Shown here one piece after another: positions 1 to 10,272 of a stretch of DNA of 64,000 nucleotides. A program made the translations under genes and the position numbers. The stretch comes from Dongia_A sp964542425 (GTDB taxonomy: Bacteria > Pseudomonadota > Alphaproteobacteria > Dongiales > Dongiaceae). The DNA is taken from contig CAZIUB010000060.1 in assembly GCA_964542425.1 (NCBI GenBank), positions 39,060 to 103,059 of the forward strand, given 5' to 3'. Under the pieces are notes generated by a model. It saw nothing but the letters and a program-made list of their open reading frames with translations. It ran no database searches and had not been told where the DNA came from. Each line of letters begins with the position of its first letter. The stretch's first letter is position 1.

Positions 1-788
1 CCTGGTCCGAGTTCGACACCGCCAAGGTCGACCCGGACATCGTCAAACTGGTCAAGGCCGCCGCGCTGGTGGAATTCAACGGCGGCGATTACCAGACCTA
101 TCTGTCCAACGTTTTTCGCGATGACGAGGCATTTCGTGCCGAGGCCAGGGATTGGGCGGCCGAGGAGGTGCGTCATGGCGAGGCGCTGGGGCGATGGGCG
201 ATGCTGGCCGATCCGGATTTCGACTTCGCCGCCGCGGTGCGGCAATTCCGCGCCGGCTTTCGCCTCGATCTAGGCGCCCAGGCATCGTCGCGCGGCTCGC
301 GCGCTGGCGAACTGATCGCGCGCTGCGTCGTGGAGACCGGCACCTCGGCCTATTACAGCGCACTTTCGCAGGCGACGAACGAGCCGCTGCTTAAGGAAAT
401 CTGCCGGCGCATCGCCGCTGACGAATTTCGCCACTACAAGATGTTCTATACCCATCTCGCACGGCATTTGCCCCGCGATCGGCTGGGCCGTTGGGCCAGG
501 CTTCGGGTCGTCCTTGGGCGCATGATCGAGGCGGGCGATGACGAACTCGCTTACGCCTATTACGCGGCCAACCACGCGGGCGAAGCCTATGATCGGCGCC
601 GGTTCCGGCGGGCCTACGCGCGGCGCGCCTACGCGCTCTATCGGCCCGGCCATGTCGAGCGTGGCGTGGCGATGGCATTGAAGGTGGGTGGCGTCAGCCC
701 CACCGGTCCGATTGCAAGTCTTCTCGGCCGGCTCGCCTTCTGGTTCCTCCGCGGCCAGGCCCGCCACCTCGCTCGGGCCGGAGCATAG
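1..788 (+). CDS. Ferritin-like di-iron protein, 5' end outside the window
   Basis: The reading frame is open from the third base of the window, so the start lies upstream and the first internal GTG (69) is probably not the real start. Two helices carry the E-x-x-H pattern of ferritin-like four-helix bundles (EEVRHGEAL near base 160 and DEFRHYKMF near base 420). Another conserved-looking Glu (VVETGTSAYY) precedes the second. This arrangement fits a carboxylate-bridged di-iron centre. The basic C-terminal third (RRRFRRAYARRAYAL) and the hydrophobic end suggest membrane proximity. The substrate is unknown; ferritin-like, rubrerythrin-like or desaturase-like roles all remain possible. Confidence 0.7.
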   Translation, partial: WSEFDTAKVDPDIVKLVKAAALVEFNGGDYQTYLSNVFRDDEAFRAEARDWAAEEVRHGEALGRWAMLADPDFDFAAAVRQFRAGFRLDLGAQASSRGSRAGELIARCVVETGTSAYYSALSQATNEPLLKEICRRIAADEFRHYKMFYTHLARHLPRDRLGRWARLRVVLGRMIEAGDDELAYAYYAANHAGEAYDRRRFRRAYARRAYALYRPGHVERGVAMALKVGGVSPTGPIASLLGRLAFWFLRGQARHLARAGA

Positions 789-799
789 GCCGCTTCACT

Positions 800-1513
800 T
801 CAGTTCCCGTCCGGTGCTTCGATCTGGTCGCTGAAGTCCCGGATCGCCAGCGCGCTGGGCGAATTGAACTGACGCAGGATCAGCACGGCGGTGATGAAGA
901 TTGTCGCCAGCGCGAAAATCGCCGGCTGGAAGAACCACCCCAGCCATGCCAGGGCGTAGTAATAGGTCCGGATGCCACCGTTGAAATTGCCGAGCGCGCT
1001 GTTCAGGACGATCGAGATCTGCCGGGCCAATCGCTCGATTGTCGCCCCACCCAGCGAATTCGCCGGTGGTGCCGCCCCCATCAGGCCGAAGTAATAGCTG
1101 ACCTGGAGCAGCGCCCAGGTGAACCGATAGAAGCCGTAAATGAACATGCCGATCAGCCCCAGAAGTTTCAATTGGAACAGATCAAGCGAGGACGGGCGGA
1201 CCAGGATGAAAGAGCTGGCGACGAGGTAGAGGTCGCTGGCTTGGCTTAAGAGCCCGATCAGGCCGGCCAACACCAGGACGGTGGCCGAGGCGAAGAACGA
1301 AATTGCGTTGGCGGAATGACCGGTCAAGATGGTATCGGTCACGCGGTCCTCGCGTTCCAGCATGTGCCGGACCCAGCGCCGCCGCACCTGGCGCATGCGC
1401 GCGTTCAGCATGCGCGGGTTGGTGCTGCGTTCGGCGTATCGTGAATAGAAAATGACGCACAGCCCGAACAGCCCCAAGGCCAGCCAATCGGCGGGTGCGG
1501 CGTTCAGGGTCAA
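800..1513 (-). CDS. DUF599 family inner-membrane protein
   Basis: A 237-residue protein with about four hydrophobic segments: residues 10-25, 75-95, 110-140 and 195-215. The sequence matches my memory of the DUF599 family (segments such as RRRWVRHML and SALGNFNGGIRTYYYALAW). No enzymatic motif is visible and the family has no established function. It converges with the ferritin-like gene 12 bases away. The PilZ gene ends 4 bases upstream on the same strand, so the two are probably co-transcribed. Confidence 0.75.
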   Translation of the reverse strand: MTLNAAPADWLALGLFGLCVIFYSRYAERSTNPRMLNARMRQVRRRWVRHMLEREDRVTDTILTGHSANAISFFASATVLVLAGLIGLLSQASDLYLVASSFILVRPSSLDLFQLKLLGLIGMFIYGFYRFTWALLQVSYYFGLMGAAPPANSLGGATIERLARQISIVLNSALGNFNGGIRTYYYALAWLGWFFQPAIFALATIFITAVLILRQFNSPSALAIRDFSDQIEAPDGN

Positions 1514-1516
1514 GGA

Positions 1517-1870
1517 TTATCGCTTCCTGAAGCGGGCGGCGAAACAGCGCTCGAAAAACGCATAAATCGGCGGGCTCAATTCGGAAAACTGGACGGCGGT
1601 TGGCCCACCTTCGTCCCGCCGGACAATCTTGGCGTCAATCTCCACGCGCATTTCCGTGTCGCCGTCGCGCCCCAAGACCTCGATCGAAACCATTTCCCCG
1701 GCCTTGCGCTCGCCGGCATAGCCGGCAATCAACAATCCGGTCAGCGACCAGTTCAGGGTCTCGGCCTTGTGGCCGTCGATGGTGACGGCAAAGATCGGCA
1801 GCGGCAGCCGGCGATCCTTGCGCTTGTCCGGCCCGCGCGCGCCACTAAAGCCTTGGGTAAAGGACGTCAT
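1517..1870 (-). CDS. PilZ-domain protein
   Basis: The ATG at 1870 gives 117 residues. A TTG about 100 bases upstream would add a tail that does not look like protein, so ATG is preferred. PilZ signature elements are present: an Arg-rich RxxxR-like segment (KRKDRRLPLP, about residues 16-25) and the N-x-S-x-x-G motif (NWSLTGLLI, about 39-47). These are the usual c-di-GMP contacts. The remainder fits a PilZ beta-barrel. It is a stand-alone receptor domain without an effector, so its partner is unknown. It lies 4 bases upstream of the DUF599 gene. Confidence 0.75.
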   Translation of the reverse strand: MTSFTQGFSGARGPDKRKDRRLPLPIFAVTIDGHKAETLNWSLTGLLIAGYAGERKAGEMVSIEVLGRDGDTEMRVEIDAKIVRRDEGGPTAVQFSELSPPIYAFFERCFAARFRKR

Positions 1871-1944
1871 GGTTCGATCACCGACGTTGTCATGACAAAT
1901 TCTAGCAAATCGGCCGCTACCTGTCTTGCCCCCATCCGGCCCCA

Positions 1945-2036
1945 AGGCCAACAAATATTGGCACAAGCCGGATCGCAATGGCGGGACCGTTGGCTCGAAT
2001 CAGCCGGTCTCGCGACGGCCAATACTAAAATTTGCC
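1945..2036 (-). repeat. Family A-like palindrome with a replaced stem (R1)
   Basis: Arms CAAATATTGGC (1952-1962) and GCCAATACTAAAATTTG (2018-2034) pair imperfectly. The interior keeps the core GGCTCGAATCAGCC (about 1992-2005) seen in the family A element at about 7552. The usual GTACCCGCC stem is absent. The distal arm overlaps the stop codon of the GT39-like gene. Confidence 0.5.
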
Positions 2037-3728
2037 GCTCAGGATGGCGCCGTTAGAGCTAGTGAGCGCGCTTGCCGGCCAGACCGCGACCCAGCGATCG
2101 CGCGCCACGCCACGATAAATCGGCAGGACCGGCAGGCGGATGGGCGATCCGTCGAAATAGGTGACGATGGCGCCGCCGAGGTGGTCGTTGGCCCATTTTG
2201 CCGCCTCGGCGCGCGAGCGCAAGGGCGTGGGGGCCACACCAAGCCGACCGGCGAAGTCAAACTCGCCGCGATAGGGGCCGTACACCGCCACTTGCTGGCC
2301 GGCGTCCTGGATCGCTCGCAAGCGCTCCGCCACCGGATGCAAATCGAAGAACGGTTTCAGATTGCCGGCAAATTCCAAATTGAGCGAAGTCATGAGCAGG
2401 ATCGGCAGGACCGCCACCTGCAGCGTTCGCGACACTTGCTGGCTGGGCGACATCTGGGTCAGGCCATAGGCAATGGCGAGCAGGGCGAGGCCGGAGACCA
2501 GGCCGATTCCCCCGAGCCAGATCGGCAGCGAAATACCGAAGACTTCCCGCCACAGGGCATCGAGATGCGCGGTCGGAATGATGTTCATCAGGAAGAAGAA
2601 CAAGCCCACGAGAAGCGCGATGAAGCCGGGCACGGCGGCGTGAAAATCCCGCGGCTTGATGGCCTGTGTGGCCAGCAGCCGCGCACCAAGCAGCGCCAGC
2701 GGCACCGCGATCGGCAGCATGCCCTGCAATTTCCAGCCGCTGGCAAGTCCAAGGATGGAGGTCGCCAACAGCGCGGCAAATCCAATGCGAAAGCCGGTGC
2801 CCAGCGTTTCGCGAAGATGCCGGTCCAAGGCCCGCCAAAGCGTCTTCCAGCAAATCCACGGATAGAGCACGATTGGTAGGAGCACGAGGGTCCAGGCCTC
2901 CCGCCGGCTGGCTTCGACGCCGGGGTCGAGCCAACCGTTGCCTAATTCGAAGAACATTGGGAGCGAAGTTCCGGCCAGGAGCGACGCCAGAACCTGCCAC
3001 AGCCAGACCGCGCCGATGGCGGCCAATCCGATCAGGCCAGTTTCGATCAACCAGCGCCGCTGTCGCGGCGGCGCGTTGGCCTGGTCGAGCAATGCCATCA
3101 GCCAGCCGAGGACGATCGGCAATATGGCCCATACCCAGCCGGCGGCAAATCCGGCCAGCACGGCGCCGATCAGCGCCAGCGCACGCGCCCATGCCAGGGC
3201 CCTTCCCGTAGGCCGCGTGAGCCAGATCCCGGCGAGCGCGTGGAACACCAGCAGCGTGAAGGGAAGGGCCAGCATCTCCGGTTCGATCATGGTCAGCGAG
3301 ACGGTGAACCCGCCCAATCCGACCAGCAGCAGACGCGAGAAGACCGGTGTCGCCGCGCGATGGGGCCACAGCAGATTGGCATTGCGCCCGATCAGGATCA
3401 GCGTCGCCAATCCCGAAAGCGAAGAGATCAGACGCGGCCAGTTCTCGCTTTCACCAAACAGCGACCACACCAGCGCGGTCAACCATGGGACCAGCGGCGC
3501 CACGCCGGGATCGGCAATTCCGTTGATTGCCGGCACGATTCCCCCATCCAAATACATCCGCCAGGAACTGGCCAGCAATTCCAGCTCGATCGGCGCCGTC
3601 GGCGGACGCAGGGCAAGCCCGCCCACGGTTAGGATCACCCAAAAGACATAGGGCGCCACAATCGATGCCCGCCATGCCAGGCCCGCAATGTCCCGGTTTT
3701 CCTCGGGCGTCGGTTCGACGGTCACCAT
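2025..3728 (-). CDS. GT39/ArnT-like polytopic membrane glycosyltransferase
   Basis: The start at 3728 (MVTVEPTPEENRD) gives 567 residues. An upstream in-frame extension would be encoded by a family A repeat and is rejected. There are roughly 11-12 hydrophobic segments after a short cytoplasmic N terminus. An early luminal segment carries acidic residues (PTAPIELELLASSW, then GIADPGVAPLVPW), as in PMT/ArnT-type enzymes that use polyprenyl-phosphate sugars. A soluble C-terminal domain follows. The natural substrate cannot be read from sequence. The stop codon lies in the arm of repeat R1. The gene stands alone and is probably monocistronic. Confidence 0.6.
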   Translation of the reverse strand: MVTVEPTPEENRDIAGLAWRASIVAPYVFWVILTVGGLALRPPTAPIELELLASSWRMYLDGGIVPAINGIADPGVAPLVPWLTALVWSLFGESENWPRLISSLSGLATLILIGRNANLLWPHRAATPVFSRLLLVGLGGFTVSLTMIEPEMLALPFTLLVFHALAGIWLTRPTGRALAWARALALIGAVLAGFAAGWVWAILPIVLGWLMALLDQANAPPRQRRWLIETGLIGLAAIGAVWLWQVLASLLAGTSLPMFFELGNGWLDPGVEASRREAWTLVLLPIVLYPWICWKTLWRALDRHLRETLGTGFRIGFAALLATSILGLASGWKLQGMLPIAVPLALLGARLLATQAIKPRDFHAAVPGFIALLVGLFFFLMNIIPTAHLDALWREVFGISLPIWLGGIGLVSGLALLAIAYGLTQMSPSQQVSRTLQVAVLPILLMTSLNLEFAGNLKPFFDLHPVAERLRAIQDAGQQVAVYGPYRGEFDFAGRLGVAPTPLRSRAEAAKWANDHLGGAIVTYFDGSPIRLPVLPIYRGVARDRWVAVWPASALTSSNGAILSGKF

Positions 3729-3749
3729 TTCGATCCCGGCCCCGATCCA

Positions 3750-3895
3750 GTGCCAACTTTCGAAAATGCTCGATCCATGAAACGCTCCGATGCCGCCACG
3801 AAAGTCGGGCCACATGCTACCCAATGATAGTGCCCGCGGGCGTGCATGGGCGGGGCAAAATTGCTGAATCACCCAGTCCCACGACGGCGGGTGCT
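3750..3895 (-). repeat. Family A composite element, copy A1
   Basis: Two consecutive hairpins. Hairpin 2 pairs TGCCAACTTTCG (3751-3762) with CGAAAGTCGGGCC near 3800-3812. A linker (ATGCTACCCAATGATAG) leads to hairpin 1, GTGCCCGCGGGCG...CGACGGCGGGTGC, ending near 3895. The order is hairpin 2 then hairpin 1, opposite to A2 on the other side of the glutathione transferase gene. It overlaps the 3' end of that gene. Confidence 0.75.
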
Positions 3896-4548
3896 TGGAA
3901 TACGTCGAACTCGAAGATCGCGGTCTCTTTGAGCGCGCCGGCCTCCCATTCCCTGAACCCCGGCCATTCCAAGATCGCGTTCATGTAAGCGGTGCCGATC
4001 TTGTCCAGCACCACCCCATAGGTCCGGAACCGACCGACAACCGGCGTGAACATCGCGTCGGCGATGCCAAAATCGGCGAACAGGAACGCCCCGGTGGCGC
4101 CCCAGCGGGCGCGGGTTTCCGACCAGATCGCGGCGATCCGGGCAATCTCGTCCTGGACCAGATGCGCGCGCGAATCGCGGCGCCGATCATGGGTCAGGTC
4201 CATCGGCAGATTCTCGCGCAGGCGCCCAAATCCGGCATGCATCTCCGCCGAGATCACCCGCGCCAACGCCCTTGCCGCTGGGTCGGTGGGCCACAATCCG
4301 GTCTGGGGCCGAAGCTCCGCCAAATACTCACAGATGGCCAGGCTCTCCCAGATGGAAGTCTCGCCATCACGCAGCATCGGAACGCGCCCCGAGGGCGAAT
4401 GCGCCAGAATTCGTTCGCGCGTATCGGGCTGGCGCAGCAATACTTTTTCCTCGACGAAGGGCAGGCCGGTCCCTTTGAGCGCCAACCACGGCCGCATCGA
4501 CCAGGACGAATAATTCTTGTTGCCGATGATCAGGGTCAGATCAGCCAT
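3817..4548 (-). CDS. Glutathione S-transferase family protein
   Basis: The ATG at 4548 (MADLTLIIGNKNYSSWSMRP) gives 243 residues. The N-terminal thioredoxin fold carries the Ser-rich NYSSWSMRPW active-site region. It is followed by the SGRVPMLRDG loop with cis-Pro and WESLAICEYLAE, where the Glu-Ser pair binds the glutathione gamma-glutamyl group. The C-terminal helical domain runs from about residue 90. The last ~26 residues (from 3895 down) are encoded inside repeat A1 and do not resemble a GST tail, so the repeat appears to have replaced the native stop. The gene is bracketed by A1 and A2 in opposite orientation. Confidence 0.85.
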   Translation of the reverse strand: MADLTLIIGNKNYSSWSMRPWLALKGTGLPFVEEKVLLRQPDTRERILAHSPSGRVPMLRDGETSIWESLAICEYLAELRPQTGLWPTDPAARALARVISAEMHAGFGRLRENLPMDLTHDRRRDSRAHLVQDEIARIAAIWSETRARWGATGAFLFADFGIADAMFTPVVGRFRTYGVVLDKIGTAYMNAILEWPGFREWEAGALKETAIFEFDVFQAPAVVGLGDSAILPRPCTPAGTIIG

Positions 4549-4561
4549 GCCCTCCACCCCG

Positions 4562-4705
4562 GTACTCGCCGTCGCGGATGCATGATTCAACGGTTTGACC
4601 CCGACAATGGGCGCCGGCGGGTACGATCATTTGGTAACCCATGCCAACTTTCGTGGAACAATGGGCGTGGTTCATTTGTCACCCCTCTTCGAAAGTTGGC
4701 ACTGG
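4562..4705 (+). repeat. Family A composite element, copy A2
   Basis: Hairpin 1 comes first (GTACTCGCCGTCG at 4562, GCCGGCGGGTAC ending near 4624). The linker GATCATTTGGTAACCCATG follows, then hairpin 2 (TGCCAACTTTCG to CGAAAGTTGGCA). It sits directly upstream of the glutathione transferase start, so it could carry or modulate that promoter. Its orientation is inverted relative to A1. Confidence 0.75.
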
Positions 4706-4782
4706 TGTCGTGGTTTTTAAAGTTCGCCAGATCACGCGGCCAGGAGCGCCGAGCGAACTTGCAAAACCGAATACGACACTAG
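4702..4782. repeat. CTAG-bounded palindrome, family E (E1)
   Basis: Ends CTGGTGTCGT and ACGACACTAG. Internal arms continue imperfectly (AAAGTTCGC near 4720 against GCGAACTT near 4753). It starts inside the last bases of A2, so the two elements are fused or overlapping. Confidence 0.6.
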
Positions 4783-4795
4783 ACTCAATAAGTTG

Positions 4796-4872
4796 CTAGT
4801 GTCCCTTCGATTCTGAAATTCGCGGGGGGGTGTCGCCGGGTGGTCTGGCGAATTTCAGAATCGGGACATTAG
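4796..4872. repeat. CTAG-bounded palindrome, family E (E2)
   Basis: Ends CTAGTGTCCC (4796) and GGGACATTAG (4863-4872). Near-perfect internal arms GATTCTGAAATTCGC and GCGAATTTCAGAATC form a stem of about 24 pairs around a G-rich loop. With A2 and E1 it fills most of the roughly 440-base gap before the aminopeptidase gene. No gene is seen in this gap. Confidence 0.7.
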
Positions 4873-4986
4873 GTTCTTTCCCATTTCTATCACGGGCAAA
4901 CGCGTCCGGCCACGCCCGCCCGGCCCTTTGCCACCCCCGCCGATCCGGCTATGATCCGGTGCGTTTTGGGTTGGAGGTTCGGGCAC

Positions 4987-6447
4987 GTGTTGGATCATCT
5001 GGTGGAACGGGGCAAGGGCGCCATCGTCATCACGCCCCTGCGCAAGGCCGGATTGGCCCACTGGCTGAAGGACCAGGCGGATTGGGTGCGCAACTGGGTC
5101 GCCGCCACCGAGTTCGAGGCCAAGCCCGGCGCTCGTTGCCTCATTCCGGGACCCAAGGGTGAACTCGCGCGGGTCCTGGTCGGACTGGAAACCGGCACCG
5201 ATCGTTGGTCGATGGCCAGATTGCCGGCATCCCTGCCCAAGGCCCTCTATTGCCTCGATTCCGAAACGTCGCCGGGCGATGCCTTCGCCGCCGCCTTCGG
5301 CTGGGCCATCGGGGGATATGCCTTCACCCGCTATCGCCGGGATAGGCGCAAGTTGGCCAGGCTGATCTGGCCGAACGACGTCGATCGCGCGGAAATCCGG
5401 CGGCTGGTCGGCGCGATGGCGCTCGCGCGCGACCTCATCAACACGCCAGCCGAGGACATGGGGCCGGCCGAATTGGCTTCCGCCGCGCGTGTGCTCGCTG
5501 GCGCCCACCGGGCCAAATTCTCGGTCATCGTCGGCGAAGATCTGCTGCGGCGGAATTATCCGGCGATCCACGCGGTCGGTCGGGCAAGCGTGCGCGAGCC
5601 CCGTCTCATCGATTTCGCCTGGGGCCGGGAGGGACCGGCGCTCACGCTCGTCGGCAAGGGCGTGTGCTTCGATTCGGGCGGCCTCGACTTGAAATCGGGC
5701 GGCGGCATGAAGCTGATGAAAAAAGACATGGGTGGGGCGGCGCTGATGCTGGGCCTGGCGCAGGCGATCATGTCGGCTGGAATCAAGCTGCGTTTGCGTG
5801 TGCTCATTCCGGCGGTGGAGAATTCGGTATCGGGCAATGCCTACCGGCCGTTGGACGTGATCCGGACTCGCAAGGGGCTGAATGTGGAGATCGGCAACAC
5901 CGATGCCGAAGGTCGGGTCATTCTGTGCGACGCCCTGGCCGAGGCCGATTCCCGGCAGCCGGACCTCATCATCGATGCAGCCACGCTGACCGGTGCCGCG
6001 CGCGTGGCCCTGGGCCCCGATCTGCCCGCGCTGTTTTCGACCGATGACGATCTTGCGGATCTGTTGTTGAAGCATGGCCGCGCCGAGGACGATCCGCTGT
6101 GGCGCCTGCCCCTGCACAAGGGCTATCGGCGCAATCTGGACAGCAAGGTCGCCGACATCAACAACATCTCGGACAGCCCTTATGGCGGGGCCATTACCGC
6201 CGCGCTTTACTTGCGCGAGTTCGTCTCGCCCGGCACCAAATGGATGCATATCGACACCATGGGCTGGAACCTGCGCGACCGGCCGGGCCGGCCCGAAGGC
6301 GGCGAGGCGCAGGCCTTGCGCGCGCTTCTTGCCTTCGTCCGCGATTGGGCCCGGCCACGTTCGATGGGCGGGGTCAAGGTCCTGCCGGCAAGACCCGCGC
6401 CTCGGCCCTCGCCGCGCAAAGCACGCGGGCGGCCACCGCGTCGATAG
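4987..6447 (+). CDS. M17 family leucyl aminopeptidase (cytosolic)
   Basis: The catalytic domain carries the family signature NTDAEGRVIL (near base 5898) and the metal-ligand segments GKGVCFDSGGLDLK and KDMGGAA. The two-Mn/Zn site and the catalytic Lys and Arg are therefore intact. I chose GTG 4987 because TTGGAGG lies 9 bases upstream; an in-frame ATG at 4951 is an alternative. The length (486 residues) is normal for PepA/PepB-like enzymes. The basic C-terminal tail (about 30 residues rich in R, P, K) is unusual. It probably releases N-terminal residues from peptides and may feed on products of the nearby Yej importer; that link is inference. Confidence 0.9.
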   Translation: MLDHLVERGKGAIVITPLRKAGLAHWLKDQADWVRNWVAATEFEAKPGARCLIPGPKGELARVLVGLETGTDRWSMARLPASLPKALYCLDSETSPGDAFAAAFGWAIGGYAFTRYRRDRRKLARLIWPNDVDRAEIRRLVGAMALARDLINTPAEDMGPAELASAARVLAGAHRAKFSVIVGEDLLRRNYPAIHAVGRASVREPRLIDFAWGREGPALTLVGKGVCFDSGGLDLKSGGGMKLMKKDMGGAALMLGLAQAIMSAGIKLRLRVLIPAVENSVSGNAYRPLDVIRTRKGLNVEIGNTDAEGRVILCDALAEADSRQPDLIIDAATLTGAARVALGPDLPALFSTDDDLADLLLKHGRAEDDPLWRLPLHKGYRRNLDSKVADINNISDSPYGGAITAALYLREFVSPGTKWMHIDTMGWNLRDRPGRPEGGEAQALRALLAFVRDWARPRSMGGVKVLPARPAPRPSPRKARGRPPRR

Positions 6448-6505
6448 GCGGTGCCGGCCTCATTGCCGATATCCGCGAGGAACTCGACGACCATGAATGG
6501 TGGCC

Positions 6506-7468
6506 TCAGTATCCCCGCGCGCGATCGACGACATGCTCGGCCGGGAGGCCGGATTCCAGGCGCTTGATCTGGCCCGCGACATATCGCGCCGCACCTTCGG
6601 GATCGGTCAGGCTGGCATTGTGCGGGGTGATGAACAGCCGCTTCGTACGCCAAAACGGGTGGCCGGGGGGCAGGGGCTCGGTCTTGAATACGTCAAGCGT
6701 CGCGGCCGCGATGCGTCCCGCCGCCATCGCCGGCAATAGATCGTCCTCGTTCAGATGGCAGCCGCGCGCGGCGTTGATCAGGCAGGCCCCCATCGGCAGT
6801 TGCGCGAACAGTTCCGCATCGAGGATGTTCGTGGTTTCGGAAGTCAGTGGAAGAAGGCAGACCAGAATCTGCACGTCCTCCAGGAATTCCCGCATTTGCT
6901 CCCGCCCGGAAAAACAGGCGATCCCGGCCAAGGTCTTGGGCGTCCGGCTCCAGCCCTTCACGGTGAAGGCGAATTCCTTGAGCTTGTCGGCGACCGCCCG
7001 GCCAATTTCGCCCAACCCCATGATTCCGATCACCCGCTCCGGCGCCGTGGGATAAATGTGCGGGCGCCAAACGCCCTCCGCCTGCGCCTCTTGCAATTCC
7101 CATACGCGGCGATGATGGAATAGGCATTGCCAAAGCACGTATTCGACCATGCCGTGGGTCAAGGCTGGCTCCACCATGCGGATGATCGGGACATTCGGCG
7201 GCAGGCTGGAATCGGCGAGCAGTGCATCGACCCCGGCCCCCAGCGAAAATATCGCGCCGAGTTCCGGCATTAGGGCCCAGATGCCGGGTGCCGGCTTCCA
7301 GGCCAGGCAATAGCGGAACGGGCTGAGGTCAAGCCCCGGCCGATCGGCGACGAAATCGATCTCCGGGGCCTCGCGTCGAAAGGCCTCGCTCCAGATCGAG
7401 GCGCGATCCTCGGCGCCGGTAAACAACAATCGCTGCCCAGTGCCAATTTTCGAAAACGGGTGAGACAT
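6506..7468 (-). CDS. ghrA: GhrA-like NAD(P)-dependent 2-hydroxyacid dehydrogenase
   Basis: The 320 residues have the D-2-hydroxyacid dehydrogenase plan. The Rossmann motif IMGLGEIGRAVAD has the GxGxxG pattern, the catalytic Arg is in NAARG, and the His is in ITPHNAS. FHHRRVWELQEAQ resembles glyoxylate/hydroxypyruvate reductase A. The likely reaction is reduction of glyoxylate or hydroxypyruvate in the cytosol. The chosen ATG (7468) and the first ~10 residues (MSHPFSKIGTG) fall inside repeat A3, so the start region has been donated by the repeat or the true start is further in. Confidence 0.85.
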   Translation of the reverse strand: MSHPFSKIGTGQRLLFTGAEDRASIWSEAFRREAPEIDFVADRPGLDLSPFRYCLAWKPAPGIWALMPELGAIFSLGAGVDALLADSSLPPNVPIIRMVEPALTHGMVEYVLWQCLFHHRRVWELQEAQAEGVWRPHIYPTAPERVIGIMGLGEIGRAVADKLKEFAFTVKGWSRTPKTLAGIACFSGREQMREFLEDVQILVCLLPLTSETTNILDAELFAQLPMGACLINAARGCHLNEDDLLPAMAAGRIAAATLDVFKTEPLPPGHPFWRTKRLFITPHNASLTDPEGAARYVAGQIKRLESGLPAEHVVDRARGY

Positions 7469-7588
7469 GAAACGCTCCGATACTTCCAGGAAAGTCGGGC
7501 CGCATGCCGCCAAAGACGGTACCCGCCGGCGCGCGACCTCCGGGGTCATTTGGCTCGAATCAGCCAGTCACACGACGGCGGGTAATAG

Positions 7589-7590
<2 letters not shown>
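7437..7590 (-). repeat. Family A composite element, copy A3
   Basis: Hairpin 2 runs from TGCCAATTTTCG (7441) to GAAAGTCGGGC. Hairpin 1 runs from GGTACCCGCCGGCG (about 7518) to CGACGGCGGGTA (about 7573-7584), with the core GGCTCGAATCAGCC at about 7552. It fills the gap between yejF and ghrA and extends into the 5' end of ghrA. Confidence 0.75.
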
Positions 7591-9213
<1,623 letters not shown>

Positions 9214-9217
<4 letters not shown>

Positions 9218-10272
9218 GCGCGCGTCTTTCTGGGGTCGAAGGCGTTGCGGATGCCTTCGCCCGTGAAAATCAGCAACACCAGCATGCCGCCGACGACAAA
9301 GAACCCGGCGAAGCCCAGCCACGGTGCCTGCAAGTTTTCCTTGCCCTGCTGCAGTAATTCGCCCAGCGAGGGCGAGCCCGGCGGCAATCCGAGGCCCAGG
9401 AAATCGAGCGCGGTCAGCGTGGTGACCGAGCCCGAGAGGGTGAAGGGCAGGAAGGTGAGGGTCGCGACCAGCGCGTTGGGCAAGATGTGCTTCAGCATGA
9501 TCCGCGTATCGCTCAATCCCATCGCCTTGGCCGCGCGCACATATTCGAGGTTGCGCGCGCGCAGGAATTCCGCCCGCACCACGCCCACCGGCCAGGTCCA
9601 GGAAACCAGCAGCATGATGATCAGCAGCGACCAGAATCCGGGCACGATGACGCTGGACAGGATCATCAGGACGTAAAGGAACGGCATGCCGCCCCAGATT
9701 TCGAGGAAGCGCTGGAACAGAAGATCCGTCCAGCCGCCGAAATAGCCCTGCACCGCGCCGGCGGCGACGCCGATCAAGGTGCTGGCGATGGTCAGCGCCA
9801 GACCGAACAGGACCGAGATTCGAAATCCGTAGATGATTCGGGCCATCACGTCGCGCGCCTGGTCGTCGGTGCCTAGCCAGTTGCGGCCATCGGGCGGCGT
9901 GGGCGCGGGCCCGGGCAGATCGGTCACCACGGTGTTGTAGCGATAGGGGATGGGCGGCCAGATCATCCAGCCCTTGGCCTCGATCAACTGGCGCGCGTAG
10001 GGATCGCGGTAATTGGTGGTGGTCGTAAAACTGCCGCCAAACGCGGTCTCGGGATAATCGGCGATCACCGGGAAATAATAATCCCCGTCATAGGACACCA
10101 GGATCGGCCGGTCATTGGCGACCAGCTCCGCGAACAGAGAGAGGCCGAACAGGATCGCGAAGACGATTAGCGACCAGAACCCGCGCGCGGTGGCGCGAAA
10201 TGCCGTCCAGCGCCGCCGGGCAAGCGGCCGGATCTTGAAGCCGAGAAAGGTGGTGGCGATGGTGGCACTCAT
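9214..10272 (-). CDS. yejE: Peptide ABC transporter permease (YejE-like)
   Basis: 352 residues from the ATG at 10272, which overlaps the yejB stop as ATGA. An N-terminal membrane anchor (FWSLIVFAILFGLSLF) is followed by a large periplasmic loop containing NWLGTDDQARDV, typical of DppC/YejE proteins. The MetI-like core follows, with the EAA-type loop (EYVRAAKAMGLSDTRIMLKHILPN) facing the ATPase. It pairs with YejB to form the channel. A much longer in-frame reading would run back through yejB and is not real. Confidence 0.92.
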
